DNA of 64,000 nucleotides from Heterobilharzia americana (lineage: Eukaryota > Platyhelminthes > Trematoda > Strigeidida > Schistosomatidae), in NCBI GenBank assembly GCA_944470555.2, contig OX104130.1:43681491-43745490 (forward strand). Direction: 5' to 3'. Under the pieces are notes generated by a model. That model was not told the DNA's origin, did no database searches, and saw only the letters and a list, made by a program, of their open reading frames with translations. Shown piece by piece: positions 24,553-37,700 of this stretch (the stretch's first letter is position 1; every line of letters starts with the position of its first letter). The translations under genes and the position numbers were made by a program.

Positions 24553-25108
24553 GAGCTTCTTGAAGTGGTCGGCCCATTGTTTCCTCTGTTTCTCTTATTT
24601 CGTAATTAAATTTCCTTCTTCATCTTTTATTGGTTTCATCTGTGTTGGTCTCTTCCCTGATAGCAACCTGGTTATTTGATACAATGTTGTCAGGTCTCTC
24701 TTACCTGCAGCCTGTTCTGCTTCGCTTGCCAGTGTTTCGTAGAAGTGTCTTTTGTCTTTCCGTGCACTCTTCTTCACTTCTTTGTTCAGTGTTTTATACA
24801 TTGCACTCAGTTCCTCTTGTCGTTGAGCATCCTTGCACTGGTTTATCTTCTGCTTCACCATCCTCCTCTCCTCTATCAGCTTCCAGGTATCCGTCGAGAT
24901 CCATTCCTTGTCTTCTTTCTTCTTCCTTCCTAATACTGTTGTGCAGGTTTCTTTCCACACAGCTTTCAAAGACTTCCAGTGTTCTTCCACACAGGTTTCT
25001 TCAGGGATGTTGCTCGATGTCTCCCATTTTGTCTTGATGGCTGCCTTGAAGATCTCCTTTGTAGTTTCATCCTTCAGTTTCCGAGTGTTGTACTTGAACT
25101 GAGGTCTA

Positions 25109-25933
25109 TCACCAGCTTCCTTGAAGGCTTTTAACTTGATTTGGAAGGTTCCTTGCACTAGACAGTGAGTGGTCTGAACCTACATCTGCTCCTCTTCTTG
25201 GCCTTGTGTTAAGTAGACTGCGTCTCCATTTTCTTGAGATTGAGATAAAGTCGATTTGATTATTAGTGTGTCCATCTGGTGAAATCCATGTCGCTTTGTG
25301 GATATCTTTGTGCCTGAACACAGTGCCTCACTGCAATCACCAAATCGTTGAATGCACAGAATTCTGCAAACAATTCTCCATTCTCATTCATTTCACCTAG
25401 CGCCTCTCGACCCATGGTTAGTTCTCTTCCTGCGTTGTCTGCTCCCAATTTGGCATTCATGTCACCCATTAGAATTTTGATATCGCCAACTGCAGTGTGG
25501 TCTTGTCCAGTGTTGATTGAAGTTGTCTGTAGAAATCCTCCTTTTTCTCTTGCTCTGCATTATTTGTAGGTGCATAACATTGTATGATTGTGACCTTTCT
25601 TCCTTTTGAGTTGAATCTTGCTGTCATGATCCTGCAGGAGGAGATTGGTTCCCACTGCATGAGAGCCTTCAATGCTGTTGGGGACATCATGATAGCCACT
25701 CCCCCAGTGTGCTCGTGGTTGTCGTCTGGGTGACCGGAGTAGATTATTGATTCTCCAGTTGACAGTTTGGAGAGTCCACTTCCATTCCATCTGCTTTCGC
25801 AAATCTCAAGCACTACGATGTTATACCTTCTCATCTCGTTTTCAATCTGTGCTGCCTTACTGGGTTCAAACATCGTACGGACATTCCATGTCCCCACGTT
25901 TACTTTCGCTTTCATCGAGAGAAGAGAAGACAC
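25109..25933 (-). pseudogene. RTE endonuclease (APE-type) domain, frame-broken
   Basis: The frame opens with VNVGTWNVRTM (the first catalytic Asn region), then RYNIVVLEICESRWNGSG (Glu box), then GGVAIMMSP, and CYAPTNNAEQEKKEDFY by 25.55 kb. A frame change leads to MGDMNAKLGAD (the Asp/Asn catalytic pair) at 25263-25469. Another leads to KATWISPDG, NQIDFI and GADVGSDH (the final Asp-His) at 25109-25321. All catalytic blocks are recognisable, but they sit in three frames. In life this domain nicks target DNA to prime reverse transcription. Confidence 0.88.
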
Positions 25934-26173
25934 ATCGGCCTGGTCAATTGGCTTCCCGAAGGCAGGCTTTCACCATTTGGCGTCATTTCGCCTCTCCGAT
26001 TCCAGCGGGGAATAAGTTTGTTTTCATTTTTTATATTTTGTTTGTGCTTTGAAGTTTCTTTAGCGGTTAGATTTGTTTTACGGGGTAGGGTTGCTAGCCC
26101 TTTGCCCAACCTCCCCTGTTTACCCGGGCTTAGGACCGGCTAGTAACTAGTAAACTAGTTAACCAGGCGAGGT

Positions 26174-26192
26174 TGATCAAGGGTAGAATAAA
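26174..26192. repeat. Target-site duplication, right copy
   Basis: The same 19 bp as 22888-22906. It marks the exact 5' junction of the RTE insertion. Confidence 0.93.
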
Positions 26193-27001
26193 AGGGTGGT
26201 TTTAAGGATAAAAGGATCTCGTAGGAATACATTATTGATTTAATAGGACCGTTGCGGCAAATAATTCCTCAAAATCAATAGCCTAGGGTTCGAAGGGATT
26301 CAGGATCGATGCTGACGTTAGTTTTAACAAACTGGCTTAGCTGAAGGCACATTGTCAAGCATTCACGCTATTTGACAGGTTGTGTTACGTTCGGTTGCTC
26401 GTATGCCATCCTCTACCAAATTAGTTCGGACACATCGGTATTTTGGTACGGTTGATCAATTGTACTATTCCACCTGACTACTTTATTGTGTTCTTACTTA
26501 GTCTCACACTCGTGGGTATATAACATGTACGAATAATTAGTGATTGGCTTTTGCGGTTGTCAAGTTCACATAAGACCCATTCCTAAAGGACCATAGTAAA
26601 AAAGAGGGATTGGAACTATTTCTGCTTACAAATACGGCTTGAATTGGTGAATTACTGTTTCCTCGGCTCTGTAGAAAATGTGAAATCGTACTCCCTTTGA
26701 ACTGTTCGCTTTCACTTTGTAGATAATCTTGATGCTAGACTGTGGTGAAGCTATATATGCAGAACTGACTAAGTGATTAGGAATCGAAATATAGACTTGT
26801 GTGGGTCCTATCGATAACCAAGCAGAGTAATGCTTGGGCTTGCGTTTGAAAATTGGGCGCTTCATACTACCCCTCAGGAGTAAGTGGAATTGTAAACACA
26901 GGTGTCTAGACTCCGTTTGTTTCAGTGACTAGGGAGATCGACCACCAACAATTGACCACATGTTATTTGACCTTAAAAAGTGCTTAGTTAATGTCTCAGC
27001 T

Positions 27002-27003
<2 letters not shown>
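26193..27003. other. No gene recognised; one unassigned open frame
   Basis: An open frame at 26626-26865 (minus, 79 codons) reads like a compact beta-rich protein piece, but no family or splice sites were recognised. It is recorded only as a candidate. Confidence 0.25.

Positions 27004-27032
<29 letters not shown>
27004..27032. repeat. (AT)n microsatellite
   Basis: A pure alternating run of about 29 bp. Confidence 0.97.
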
Positions 27033-27035
<3 letters not shown>

Positions 27036-28119
27036 CAAATTTCATAGACAATTGGCCCACTGTGTCACGAAACGAATGCATATAAGTAACAGTCAAGAAG
27101 CAAAAGGTACCAACCATGATCGGACAAATATTAGAACCAATAGATGTCGAACATATAGAACAAAGTCTTATTCTAGGTGTAGTTAAAAGCCGTCATTAGT
27201 TCAACTAAGGGTAAATCACCAAAGAGATCTCACTAAACAACATCAAATCAATGCTTTGATTGTTTCAGATAATTTGGTTGGCGGTGGTCGCTTTTCTGGA
27301 TTTAAATGACATATGTACCACAAATTTAAAGGATCTCTAAGCGATAAGCTGAGGATTAAAATTTTTCCAGCTGCTAAGTAGTATCTGAATCCTACCTTCC
27401 ATGTGACAGAGTTACGTGCTACCACTATCGAGAAGACTATGAACGTTAAGTAAAAATTGAGCACTGTGGTGGGGTATGATTTCATACTAGATTTTCTATT
27501 TTATATAACACACAGTGATACATAGCTGTTTATTGGATGATTTTTCGGGCAGAGTTTATTGCTTATGATCGTATGAAGGTAGTCATAACTTTCAAACATC
27601 AGTTTTACAGTCTAACGATCCTTTTTTCTTTTATTTTAATGGCAGTAAAACTTTGGAAATATCTGCAATGTATGGCGAATCGTTCTTGTACGCGCTGATT
27701 TGGTTACCAAAAATTCCATACACCTATTTTCCTTTAACAGGTTTTAACAAGCAGAATGACTGGGATCCAGTTTATTATTTTGACAGTTCTCATCAGCTGC
27801 TTCCAACCTGTAACATTTACGATAAGATATTAACTTTAGTTAAGTTAAAACAGGACAGCGACAGCAAAGCAAGGTTACTACAAGTTTGCATAAAGTAAAA
27901 ATGTTATGTAGTGTTGTGATAAACATGTAGCTTAAGATCGAAATACTCATAAATCTTATCGGGAAAGAGAAATGAATACTGTAGTCTTGAACAAGAGATT
28001 GTGTAAGTTGAGCAGATAAACCAGTAATAATCAGAAAACAAAATGTAATGAATAGAACTCAGTAGGTTAAAACTGTGGTTGTGTGAACCCTAGGATGATG
28101 TGATCAATTAAGTGGAAGG
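27033..28119. other. No gene recognised; two unassigned open frames
   Basis: 27243-27485 (minus, 80 codons) and 27653-27898 (plus, 81 codons) are open, but lack recognised motifs and clear splice signals. Confidence 0.25.
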
Positions 28120-28880
28120 TTAAGATGTTAAGTTACCAGGGAACTACTCAGAGGTTGATGAAAGATGAAACAAAGATCCTGTAATCCGTCTCTTACTTCA
28201 CCTAGCTTCACTGAATTTAAGAACTTTACCCTACTCCACCCTATAGTGTGATTATGGGTCAGTGCATGCAGATTTATAGCTGAATTTTTCTCTAAACTAC
28301 CTGTATTAGCTGGCTTCATCGTTCAGTTTTCCGCTAAACTTCTATGCTCCATTCTTTTGCTTGGTTCCATTGGCTACTATGACCTGTAAACTTGACCTCA
28401 CAATCATTACATGATATTTAATAAGTTAATTTGTATTGCTAAATTTGATCCAGCTGGTCTTTTATCTCATTCTTTCTTTCCGAATGAGTTTTCGCGCTTA
28501 AATGCCACTCCAATCTCAGCAGTTTTAGGACTCCTACGTAGACTTTCGAATTCTCTCTCTTTATATAACACCACTACAGGGGATTTGAGTTCCTTCCTGG
28601 GCATATTGCAATTACACCTATTACACACTATTATCATCTATCTCTTGTAAGTCCTTATAACCTTTTTATTAAACTCCGAAGGGTACTTTTTAGTCAGTGA
28701 TGTCTCTTAATTTGTATTTCAGTTTCATTATTGAGATTTTCTGATTTCCTAGTCAGGCTTCTAGCCCGATGACTTAAACACTTTGCCAAACCTACTTGAC
28801 ATGTATAGGGTGAGATGATGTGAAGTTTAGATATTTCTTCGAGTGCGATGGTTCGCTGTAAACTCTGGTATCCCAACTGC
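28120..28880 (-). mobile_element. Old Penelope-like element remnant
   Basis: Minus-strand pieces line up with a PLE. 28694-28876 gives CLSHRARSLTRKSENLNNE, as in the region after the reverse-transcriptase core. A KYPSEFNKKVIRTYK block near 28.65-28.69 kb follows. CNDCEVKFTGHSSQW near 28.37-28.41 kb is the decayed GIY-YIG start (C..C...F.G.S). 28128-28319 gives SAINLHALTHNHTIGW, which aligns with AIAMHAIENGHKIDF of the 20.3-20.9 kb copy. Stops and gaps make it much older than that copy, and it is probably a different subfamily. Confidence 0.65.
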
Positions 28881-29890
28881 TGTCTTTTCTTTTCTTGATT
28901 TCGAAATCCAACAGTTAATTCTTTATTTTCTAATTTCCTAGACGAATTGGATTACATCTACTGTAGGGTTTATGTATGTGAAAATAATAAAACTGGAATA
29001 TTTGAACAAAGCTTGGGCTTTGATTTATTCAGAAAATCAATAATTAAACTTAGGATAGGAGGTGAATTCAGAGGGTGAAAGATATAACTGCAACTCATGG
29101 ATATTCAGTATATGCGGGAATGAAAAGTTGAATTAAAATGTGGGTATGTTTACGTGGTTGCAACAAATAAGGAACAAGAAAATACACTGTAAGACAAGGG
29201 TGAAATAATCGGAGGTCAGCTTGCAACTACGTTATGTAACATCGGGGTCATGAAGGGATATAGAAAGACATGGAGATGTAATAGATTCTTCTGAACATGA
29301 AGTTTTGACTTCATTATTTTGTTGACAGTAGTTTCGATGGTTGACAAATTCTTACTTAGCATGTTGAGTGGTCATGTATCTTGCGAATCACCTTTTGTAT
29401 GTTAAAAATCATGGGCTATATTGCACACTGTAATCATTTGCTCAAAACGTGAGTTGGTTTGATGCTCGAATCTAGCTAGCCATCTATCTACTGACTGACT
29501 ACTGATCTAAGAAATGGATTTCTTCCGTTGCGTAGCAGTCAATTTAGTAAATTTCCACTTAACTATCAAGTTAGCTGTAATCTGTGGTCAGTAGAGATTC
29601 TGAAAATATATTTGAATATCAACAAAATAAACAAGATGAATTGCGAATTTTCTTTCAGATCTGCTAATGGACCAACCCAGTCTTTATAGTTACGTATCAG
29701 CTCTGTTCTTAATTTAGACGTTAAGCGATTATTACATGAATTTACGTTCTTAAATCCTCATCCATTTCTCTTATCGTTAGACAAAATTAGTTTTCAAGAC
29801 ATTTTCCGGGAACCGATATTCTCTAGATTCGCCTTTCGCGCATCAATACGCAAAACTTTCTAGGTTCGATCTTCGAAAAAACAGAACTAT
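28881..29890. other. No gene recognised
   Basis: AT-rich, with no open frame of note on either strand. Confidence 0.45.
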
Positions 29891-29896
29891 TTTTCA

Positions 29897-30320
29897 GGTT
29901 GGTATTCATCATTGGCCGACATCGGTTGAAGACCTGTAAGCACTGGGCAGATGTTTCATTCTAGCATGGGACTGCTCAGCAGTGAGCACCCATGGCACCT
30001 CCAGGGACCGAACCCAGAACCTACAGGTTCCGCGACGAGTATGTTACCGTTGAGCCACTGGGTCGAAACTCTGAGATTCGTATTTCTTACTTCTGTCAGT
30101 TCACAACATAGCGCGACCTCCATTCAGTGCCATCGTTCAGTAACTGTTCTCACGTTCGACCCCAGCCATCACGACTTCTCATTTGGACTTTGGGAATCAC
30201 CTCCCGAAGCTAGTTACCAATGATGACTAGACCAAATAATTTTTGAGTTTTGTTGGGATTTATTTATTGATTTTAGGTTGGTATTCATCATGGACTGACA
30301 TCAGTCGGAGAAACATTGGA
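29897..30320 (-). repeat. tRNA-derived SINE-like repeat, copy A
   Basis: The minus strand near 30015-30062 carries an A-box-like TGGCTCAACGG and, about 30 nt on, a B-box-like GGGTTCGGTCC, the internal promoter layout of RNA polymerase III. The unit is bounded by GGTTGGTATTCATCAT at its left, and the same sequence recurs at 30277. A related unit in the opposite orientation is at 59.80-60.13 kb, sharing the GTTTCAT(C/T)CTAGCA and CTACTTCTGTCA-like blocks. Confidence 0.6.
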
Positions 30321-30967
30321 ACCTTCGCGATGTCTCATGAACCGATGCGTATATTTTTAATTCTGTATGTGAACATACTCACTAATAGCCTACATATCCA
30401 TGCATCAGACATAATTCCTTGAGGCAACATAATCGTAATCCCTATCCTGCAGTGGGAATTCAGGTGTAAGTCATAATGCGTCACTATTCGGCAATATCAG
30501 GACGCACTGTTAAACGGTGGAAAGTACAAAGGATATGCTCATTCATGCTGGGTCTTTTAGTTACCGAGTTTAATACTGGTTTGACGATGTCAAACAACCG
30601 GTGAGCTAAGCTGCCTCGACGACTGATCATATTTCAGGAGTCTTTCCTAACTACATTTCCAGAAACTTCTTGGTGTTCTTCTTCAGTTGAGCTCAACCGT
30701 TAAAGTTGCTTTCTTTTTTTAATCTATCTTCACTAATAATAGACTTCTGTGGTAAATAATTCTGAATAAAGCCAGAAAAGCAAGCCAAGAGCTAAGCTGT
30801 GGACAGTTTCGCATGTTAAAATGGTGGGGAATATTTGTAGCTCAGGTGGATGGTCTTGGTTTTTGGATGTGGATAGTACCTATTTTTAAATCACTGAAAT
30901 GACATCCACGCTTCTAAATACACTTCTTGTTTTCCTAATCAAAAATTGTCAAACAGAGTATGCGCAC

Positions 30968-31021
<54 letters not shown>

Positions 31022-31433
31022 GTCGAACAAATCAACTCTGAGTTGGTAAACTGAGGGTTGAAGTATATCTTATCGTAATCTTCAATATGGAATGATATCA
31101 ACTCGGAAGACTTCACAGAGCAAAGGCCACTAGAAAACTGGTCGGTATGAGTTTAGATGCTATTATAATGTCAAACTCTTGATCTCAAAACCATTAATTC
31201 TCACGATGAATATGTTACCACGTAGTTACTTAATGGTCTTGGACTTTTCCATATGTGAGATCTTGCGTATGCACCTTTGATATATGCAAAACTGAGATAA
31301 AAGACCACCCCAGTCTTTTTTTCGCCAGTTTTCACCATCTGATATTTAAGTGTTATGAATGCTACTCTCGTTTTACTCAATACTCAACAAATCCTTTTAT
31401 TTCAGAAAAGCATGTCTTTAGTAGTTTAACTCT
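30321..31433. other. Downstream flank of the cysteine-rich gene
   Basis: Contains the (AT)n run at 30969-31018. No coding signal was recognised; the short frame 31255-31452 (plus) overlaps the 3' untranslated region of the minus-strand gene. Confidence 0.4.
30969..31018. repeat. (AT)n microsatellite
   Basis: An alternating AT run of about 50 bp. Confidence 0.97.
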
Positions 31434-31439
31434 TTTATT
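31434..31439 (-). promoter_or_regulatory. Polyadenylation signal AATAAA
   Basis: A canonical hexamer on the minus strand, about 60 nt after the stop codon of the last exon at 31498. Confidence 0.65.
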
Positions 31440-31497
31440 TACAAATGTATAAAAATGGTTTCATGTATTTCACAAATTGAGTTTAAATAAGTTTTTT

Positions 31498-31739
31498 TCA
31501 CAACAGAATAAATAAGAGTGAAAGACAAGCTGAAATCGGTAAGGAGAATGAATCTAATCGCTTTCTGAAGCTGATATTTTTTGGACTGGTTTGTATACTT
31601 TGCCTAAGAGCACGCTGTGTTTGACGATGCTTCATCTGATTTGTCTGAATACGCAATACATTTGATCTCCGTGATTCCACATTAATAGAGTACTGTTTTC
31701 GTTTTTGATCTGGTTTGCGTCCACATTTATTACAAGCTA
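31498..31739 (-). CDS. Exon 14, last: basic tail and hydrophobic end
   Basis: The acceptor is TTCTATTTCAG. It starts ACNKCGRKPDQKRKQ, is rich in Arg, Lys, Gln and Ser, and ends FSLPISACLSLLFILL before TGA. A hydrophobic stretch at the very end with no cytoplasmic tail suggests GPI attachment. The hydrophobic run is short, so this is an inference. Confidence 0.85.
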
Positions 31740-34700
31740 CTGAAATAGAAATGACCAAACGGATACTAATTAAACATGTAATGCTAGAGCATTGGATACC
31801 CTATTTCTGAAGTATCTGAAATAGTCAGTCTGGTTTAATTACTCAAGTTATAAATCTTCTGGTATCTGTTGAAGTTAAGGTTCAAGTTTCCTCACCTATA
31901 ACTATAGTGAACTTCAGCAAGCAATTGATGTTGGTTCTTTATTTCTCTAACTGTTGCATACATATCACATTTCGCTAACTACTTATGCAGTTACGAATTA
32001 TATACTCAGAAATAAGAGGAAGATCCTTTGTACCTAGTGAAGTTGTAAGGTGTTTGGTGGCTGAATAAAAAATTTTATAACCTTAAGTGTTTTAATAGTG
32101 TTAATTCGAGAACCTCTGAGAACTGAGATACTCTAAATAGATTTCTTCTGACTGATGACTACTTTACACTTAGTACTATTATTCCCTTTTTGCATTAAAT
32201 CGGCAACCTTAATCTCTATGATATCATTACTGAATACTCATGCCAGTAGAGTCTGGTAGACGGTGTGTTGTGAGTTAAGAAACAGTTTGGCAGCAACTGA
32301 TAATTTGTACTATGGAGAACTTTTCAACACGAAAAAAATGTTATTTCACTGTTGCTAGGTTTAAATTAATTTGTGAAATATTAGCTCTTTGAAAGGAAAA
32401 CTGACTTCTAGTTAACTAGGTTTCAGAACTTTTCGAAACTTCATAAAAATTGTTCAAACTTTCACATACTGTCTGTTTTTTCTTTTACCTGGTGTTAAAC
32501 TTAGCTGAGCGATTGCTTCATCTTTATTAACTTGTATATCGCCTGAAGGAAGTCTGTGATATTGACACTGAGGTGTATCAAACAGGAAAACCAAATAACT
32601 TTGAAAATTATCCCGGTTGACTTCTTTAAATATCTATAACAGTAATTCAACATTTACTTCATAAGTATTTTACGGAAAATAAGAAATTACCCAGCAGAAA
32701 TATATCTTTGTTGGAACATGGTAAGTTATCAAAATCAACTGTCGTCGTTTTTCGCCAAATTCAACTGGGAGGATATCATAACCAGACAGACAGATATGAC
32801 CTAAAATATAAGACGAAGACATAAATGAGACCAACTAATCAAATAAAAATGAACGGAAAAAGATTAAAAAAATTTCAAGAAATCAATTGGTAATTTCAAA
32901 ATCAAAGTAATTTGACCACATATTGGTCACTGAAAACAATGATAAGTTGTTACTTTAAATTTAAATTCGGTTTAGTGTATTTTTCAACCATGTGTAAGCT
33001 AAAAAAAATGATTAGTTTAAAAGCTATGGATAATTTACCCAGTGTATGTAATAGACGATGTCATTAAAAATAACTTAAATATTTACACTAATAAGTATTT
33101 ATAAACACCAATTTATTATTTGAGCGAAACTGTATCATAGTAATTTGGATGTTTGACTTCCAAACGATGGGTTACTTGTTTGAACCATATCTTAACTACC
33201 AAGGTTCGCACCACCATTCATTCTTCAACACTGGATGCCCCATGAAAGGTCCTCAGATGATTTCCGAATCTTTACAGTGCTATTATGGTTAATATTCGGT
33301 TAGAGTTAGACTAGTGTCTTTCTATTACGAGAAAAAGGTGTTTGAACTTCAGTATGCAATAGCTGTTTTCCATCCTCTTAAGTTATCTCTGGTATGATAT
33401 TTTGCATCAAATTGAACAGGAACGATTGAATTTTATTTCCTTCTCTATTTGGGTTTCCTGAAAGTAAGGATTTTGCATAAGATCACCAACTTCTTGTAAC
33501 CTTCAAAGCTGCATTCTTTTTACCCTCGCATGGTTTAATAAAGCACTAGGAATTCAAAATTTGCTGGTAAAAGTACAATCATTGTCCAAAGTACGCGATT
33601 TATGCTTTCATAATATTTTTAATTGTACTATTTCGTGTTGAGGAAACCTTCAGTTAACCGTTAAGTAAATAAAAATGACCATTCGAAAGTAATTCGAATT
33701 TGAGATTGTTTTATGGGAAGACATGTTCTGTTCAGAGAGTAAATAACTGTTAATTATGGCATTGTATTAATTAGCATAACAACCAAAGACCAAGTATTTA
33801 CTTTGCTGTTCTATCTCAGGGTAGAATAATGATGGCAAAAAGTAAGGTTTACAGCTGAATAATCACCAGAAGCCATGTTTTTGACCCATTATATATGTAA
33901 AGACATTTGTGGTAAATCTGTTTTTCTTTTTAGTGAATTTTATTGTTTGCAGCAGTTTAGAATAAACCTGACTGATAAAACCCAAACAGCAGATCACTAT
34001 CGTTAAATGAAAATTGGCTCATTGGTTTAGGGAGATGGCTACCAACCATTGGGTCACCAATCCGAGCCCTGCTCCACCTACTGAGGTTTGGGAACCCGTA
34101 TAATATCACTTGCCTTCACACAATAGGTGTGGCTCATTACCTGCTGTGCGAATCTGCACAAGGTAGCTGAATGCGTAATTTTTTTGATTCCCGTATAGTG
34201 GTGCAAATGCTGTGATTTTATATCTTCCAAAGTCTGAATACCCCACGCACCTTTCGCTTACATGTTTTGAAATATTCTTTGTGTAATTTATTTTCATTTC
34301 TTTTTAGATGCGTTTTATATTTTTGTGCGCGCTTTTGAAATTTAATAACTGTATGTTAGAGATCTTAAATGTTCCCTTCTTTTAATAAAGGTACTGCTTG
34401 TATATAATTAAGTTTTTTTTATTGCCTTAGGTTAAAGTCTCGTTTGTTACTATCCTCATTACGTGAATTTGTTGCAAAATCTTTCTTTAAGTGGAATGAC
34501 CATTCATAGAACAAGTATGATATCATAACTTTTGATTGGAGAAACTAATAATCATCAAAGCCAACAAAGCTTAACAAACCATATAGCTTTATGGGGTACA
34601 TAACATATTAAGTCGGTTAAATATTTTACCTGTAAAATGCGATTCTCTTCGAATCATGTTGCTTGCTTTTAAGCGCTTGTTAGCTAGAAAGATAAATCTT

Positions 34701-37700
34701 GTGAAAAGAGCTCTGATTTCTGGATGTATGCAGACAAATGAATGAAATTCTATTCTGTATAACACTTTGCATTTGTTAAGTGAATCACCAAGGAAAAACA
34801 AGATTATTTTTATACAATGCAGCTGTACTTTTCTCTTTATGTTCAGCAAGAAACGCATTTCAGGAGTATCTTAAATTTGCACTTACAAATTAATTAATTC
34901 TAGGGCGTTCTTACAGTTTGAATTGCGACTAGGATGATAGCGCATTTGTGAAAGTATACCGCAATATTATCAGATCAATAGAACGAAAATGAAGTAACCG
35001 TTAAAATAACCTAGAAAAGTAAAGTGTAATACCACTTACTCTGGATAATGTTGAGTGAAATATATTCCATGCTGTCGTCGTACGCAACGGATAAACTATT
35101 TCACTAAAATCTTTTATAAAAACAATGAATATGTTTTTAAATGGCTTTCACCTTATGGCATCATTTTTGTTTAACAGGAAAAGGTCACTTGCACTTGATC
35201 ACTTGCGACATGATAACAGAAAAAAATAAACGAAGAAGTAAGTGTTTAGTAGTGCGAAATTAAGTCTTAGCGTCCTGAGAAGTAAGTCTTCCCCAGTTCA
35301 TAAATACACCAACTGACTGTTGTCATTCAGCTTCAAAGACAGTATATCTTAATACTGAATCATTCGGATGAATACAATGACATATATATCGGTCAACATA
35401 TTACTCAGAATTAAACAATAAACCCTCATAAGAGGGACTTTTATATACATACTTTTTTATACATGAAAATGTCTTTTTAAAGTTTAATTAGGAGATTGTT
35501 TTGCATATAAATATTATTGCTTTAAGGTCAGTCAAACAACTTACTTGTATTGAATGCACTTCTGATTTGTTTATGCAGACAATCACTATAAATCCAAATT
35601 TTATTTCCAAATTCTCCTGTTGTACCATGAGTTCTGTTAAAATCACTTAATTCAATATGGCATAATACTGAATTTCTCACCCTTTTAGTGTGGAACAAAT
35701 TCTGAGTATCCATTAAGTCTGTTTCTTCAATCACTGACTTTTTGTTGTGGTTAATATGTGGTTCTAAATATCCGAATTCGATTTTGTTGGATTCTGTACC
35801 ATGGGTATTTACAGATTGGGCATAATTTGAATTGTTATCAAGTGTCTGAGAAAGTTCAATAAAGTTTTTAAGTAAGGGGAAAACTCCATTTAGTTTCCAC
35901 CTGCTTGTTAAATAATTAGCATTTATACTCATTGTCCCAACAAGCCTCATTTGATAAAGACCACATTTAACTGGTGGGTCACTGTATGGATTTGACATTT
36001 CTGAAATATGTTGAAAGGAATAAGTGACCTTCAATAGCAAATCTAGTGTTTGAAAGAAAAAATTTTTATGATTTTTGAAATGTCAAGCAATAAAATAACA
36101 CTTCATTCCGATTTCAGGTCCCAGTTCATCTCAAACATTTAGTATTCTGAATTAGTTGTGTTGTGAATTCATAAAGTTAAATTATTATGAATTCCATACC
36201 TAAGATTGATTTCATTTCTCAAACACAGTAATGAAGGCCGACAGCTTGTGCGGATACTCTGACTAAAAATATAATCTTCTTTTCAGAGAATAACAGTACT
36301 TGCATCTTTTGGCGAAGAATTGTGCCTAGCTTTGCCAACAATATCACGATTAGCATGCTGTAGTGATTCGGAAGGTTAATTACAAAAGTTCGCCTATGAT
36401 ATAGTTTTGTTCGTTATGTCTCATATACTTTTGTAATTGTACTTACTTAGAACCACATATGAGACAAAGTGAATTTTCATCTTTCTAGAAGTTTTTGAAA
36501 TTAAAGTTTCTGTGTTAAATATAGTTAGGTTTTAAACAATAATTTTGAAGAAATATGTAGGCTTAAAAGTGTGCTTGGAAACGAAGCTATGCAGCATAGT
36601 AGCCTTGAAGTTCGGTATGATGAAGAGTTGGTAAAGTTAACGTGGACAAATTATATTTTGCGCAGTTTTCTGAAGACATTTTATGCCATTTATTTTACAA
36701 TGTTCCAAAGTATAAGAACTTTTTCCAGTTAATTTAATTTCTCTAATGCAATGAGTTCTTTTCAATGAAGAGATACAATATTTAGTCATTCATGCTCCAC
36801 TAAACTTCAGAGAATAGTTTCTTACTTCATTGCCTCTTCTTCGTTTGTTTAATAGACAAAAATGATGGAGTTTGAAATAGTCCGTTTTGTGCTACGAAAC
36901 AAATGATAACACATTCGATCTTCCTTAAACTGTCTGCTTATTGAGATTTGTAAATCTGTGCGCTTTCATTTTATAATCAGATGATAATACTTAAAATTAT
37001 AGTAGCGGTGTAGAGGACTACTATGAGAGAAAAATGACACAATTTCACTTTATGACTGAGGTGATATTTGAATTCTGACCAGTCAAATCCATTATCTTGT
37101 AGTGCACCGTCTTGGCACCAAAACGTAGCTAGGGTTAAAATAAATAAATGGAATCAAATTAACTAAATAAACTTTAACCTGCCTCCGAACGCTTAAGATG
37201 TTCTAAGTTTAGTTTTAACGACCATGCATCCAAGAAGGCTTGGACACCATTTTGCTCTCCCTTTGTGCTGGTTAACATGCATATCATCAAAATCACTAGT
37301 TCATTTACACTAGCCAGATAAGTTGGATAAACTTCTCCCCCAATAACTACTATCACATTTATTCTAATTAAATATATTGCTTCCTTGAATACATTTCCGA
37401 ATACAAGTCCTTTTCATTTTTGTTTCGTTATCAGTACTTACACGTTAGGTAAGGTAAAGACTAAGTAGGTGCTACAGCACATTGAGTTAAGTAGGGTTGG
37501 TCAAACGTTACGCAATAGGAACACATCTAGCACCCCAACAATCTTTTGAAATCTAAAAAATGAAAGTTTAGTGTTCGTGTTATTGATCATGCAAAACTTA
37601 CGGTATGGTTCAAGATTTCGAACTAATATAAGTGCAGTAGACGATTCAGCTGGTTTGCTGTTTAAACTGAAGGACTGAGTATCAAAACTGCACAAAGTTC

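Larger units (their letters stand above)
22907..26173 (-). mobile_element. Structurally full-length RTE-like (SR3-type) LINE, 3.27 kb
   Basis: A complete insertion. It has a 5' leader (about 25.93-26.17 kb), an endonuclease, a reverse transcriptase, a C-terminal domain, and an (ATT)-type 3' tail, bounded by a 19-bp perfect direct repeat. Its length is about that expected of RTE elements. Reading frames are broken in several places (near 25.47, 25.26, 25.13, 24.57, 24.43 and 23.40 kb), and the catalytic box of the reverse transcriptase carries an extra residue, so it cannot be autonomous. Related 3' fragments occur at 40.5-41.1, 50.3-53.66 and 62.9-64.0 kb. The SR3 name is from memory of schistosome RTE elements and is not certain. 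Confidence 0.93.
32801..35544 (-). other. Intron between exons 11 and 12
   Basis: Contains the SINE-like unit at 34.02-34.20 kb and the candidate cassette exon. Otherwise AT-rich with nothing recognised. Confidence 0.6.

Noticed and set aside
37174..37356. Minus-strand 60-codon frame between exons 10 and 11
   Set aside because: Exons 10 and 11 splice directly in frame, and its context resembles a dispersed repeat.
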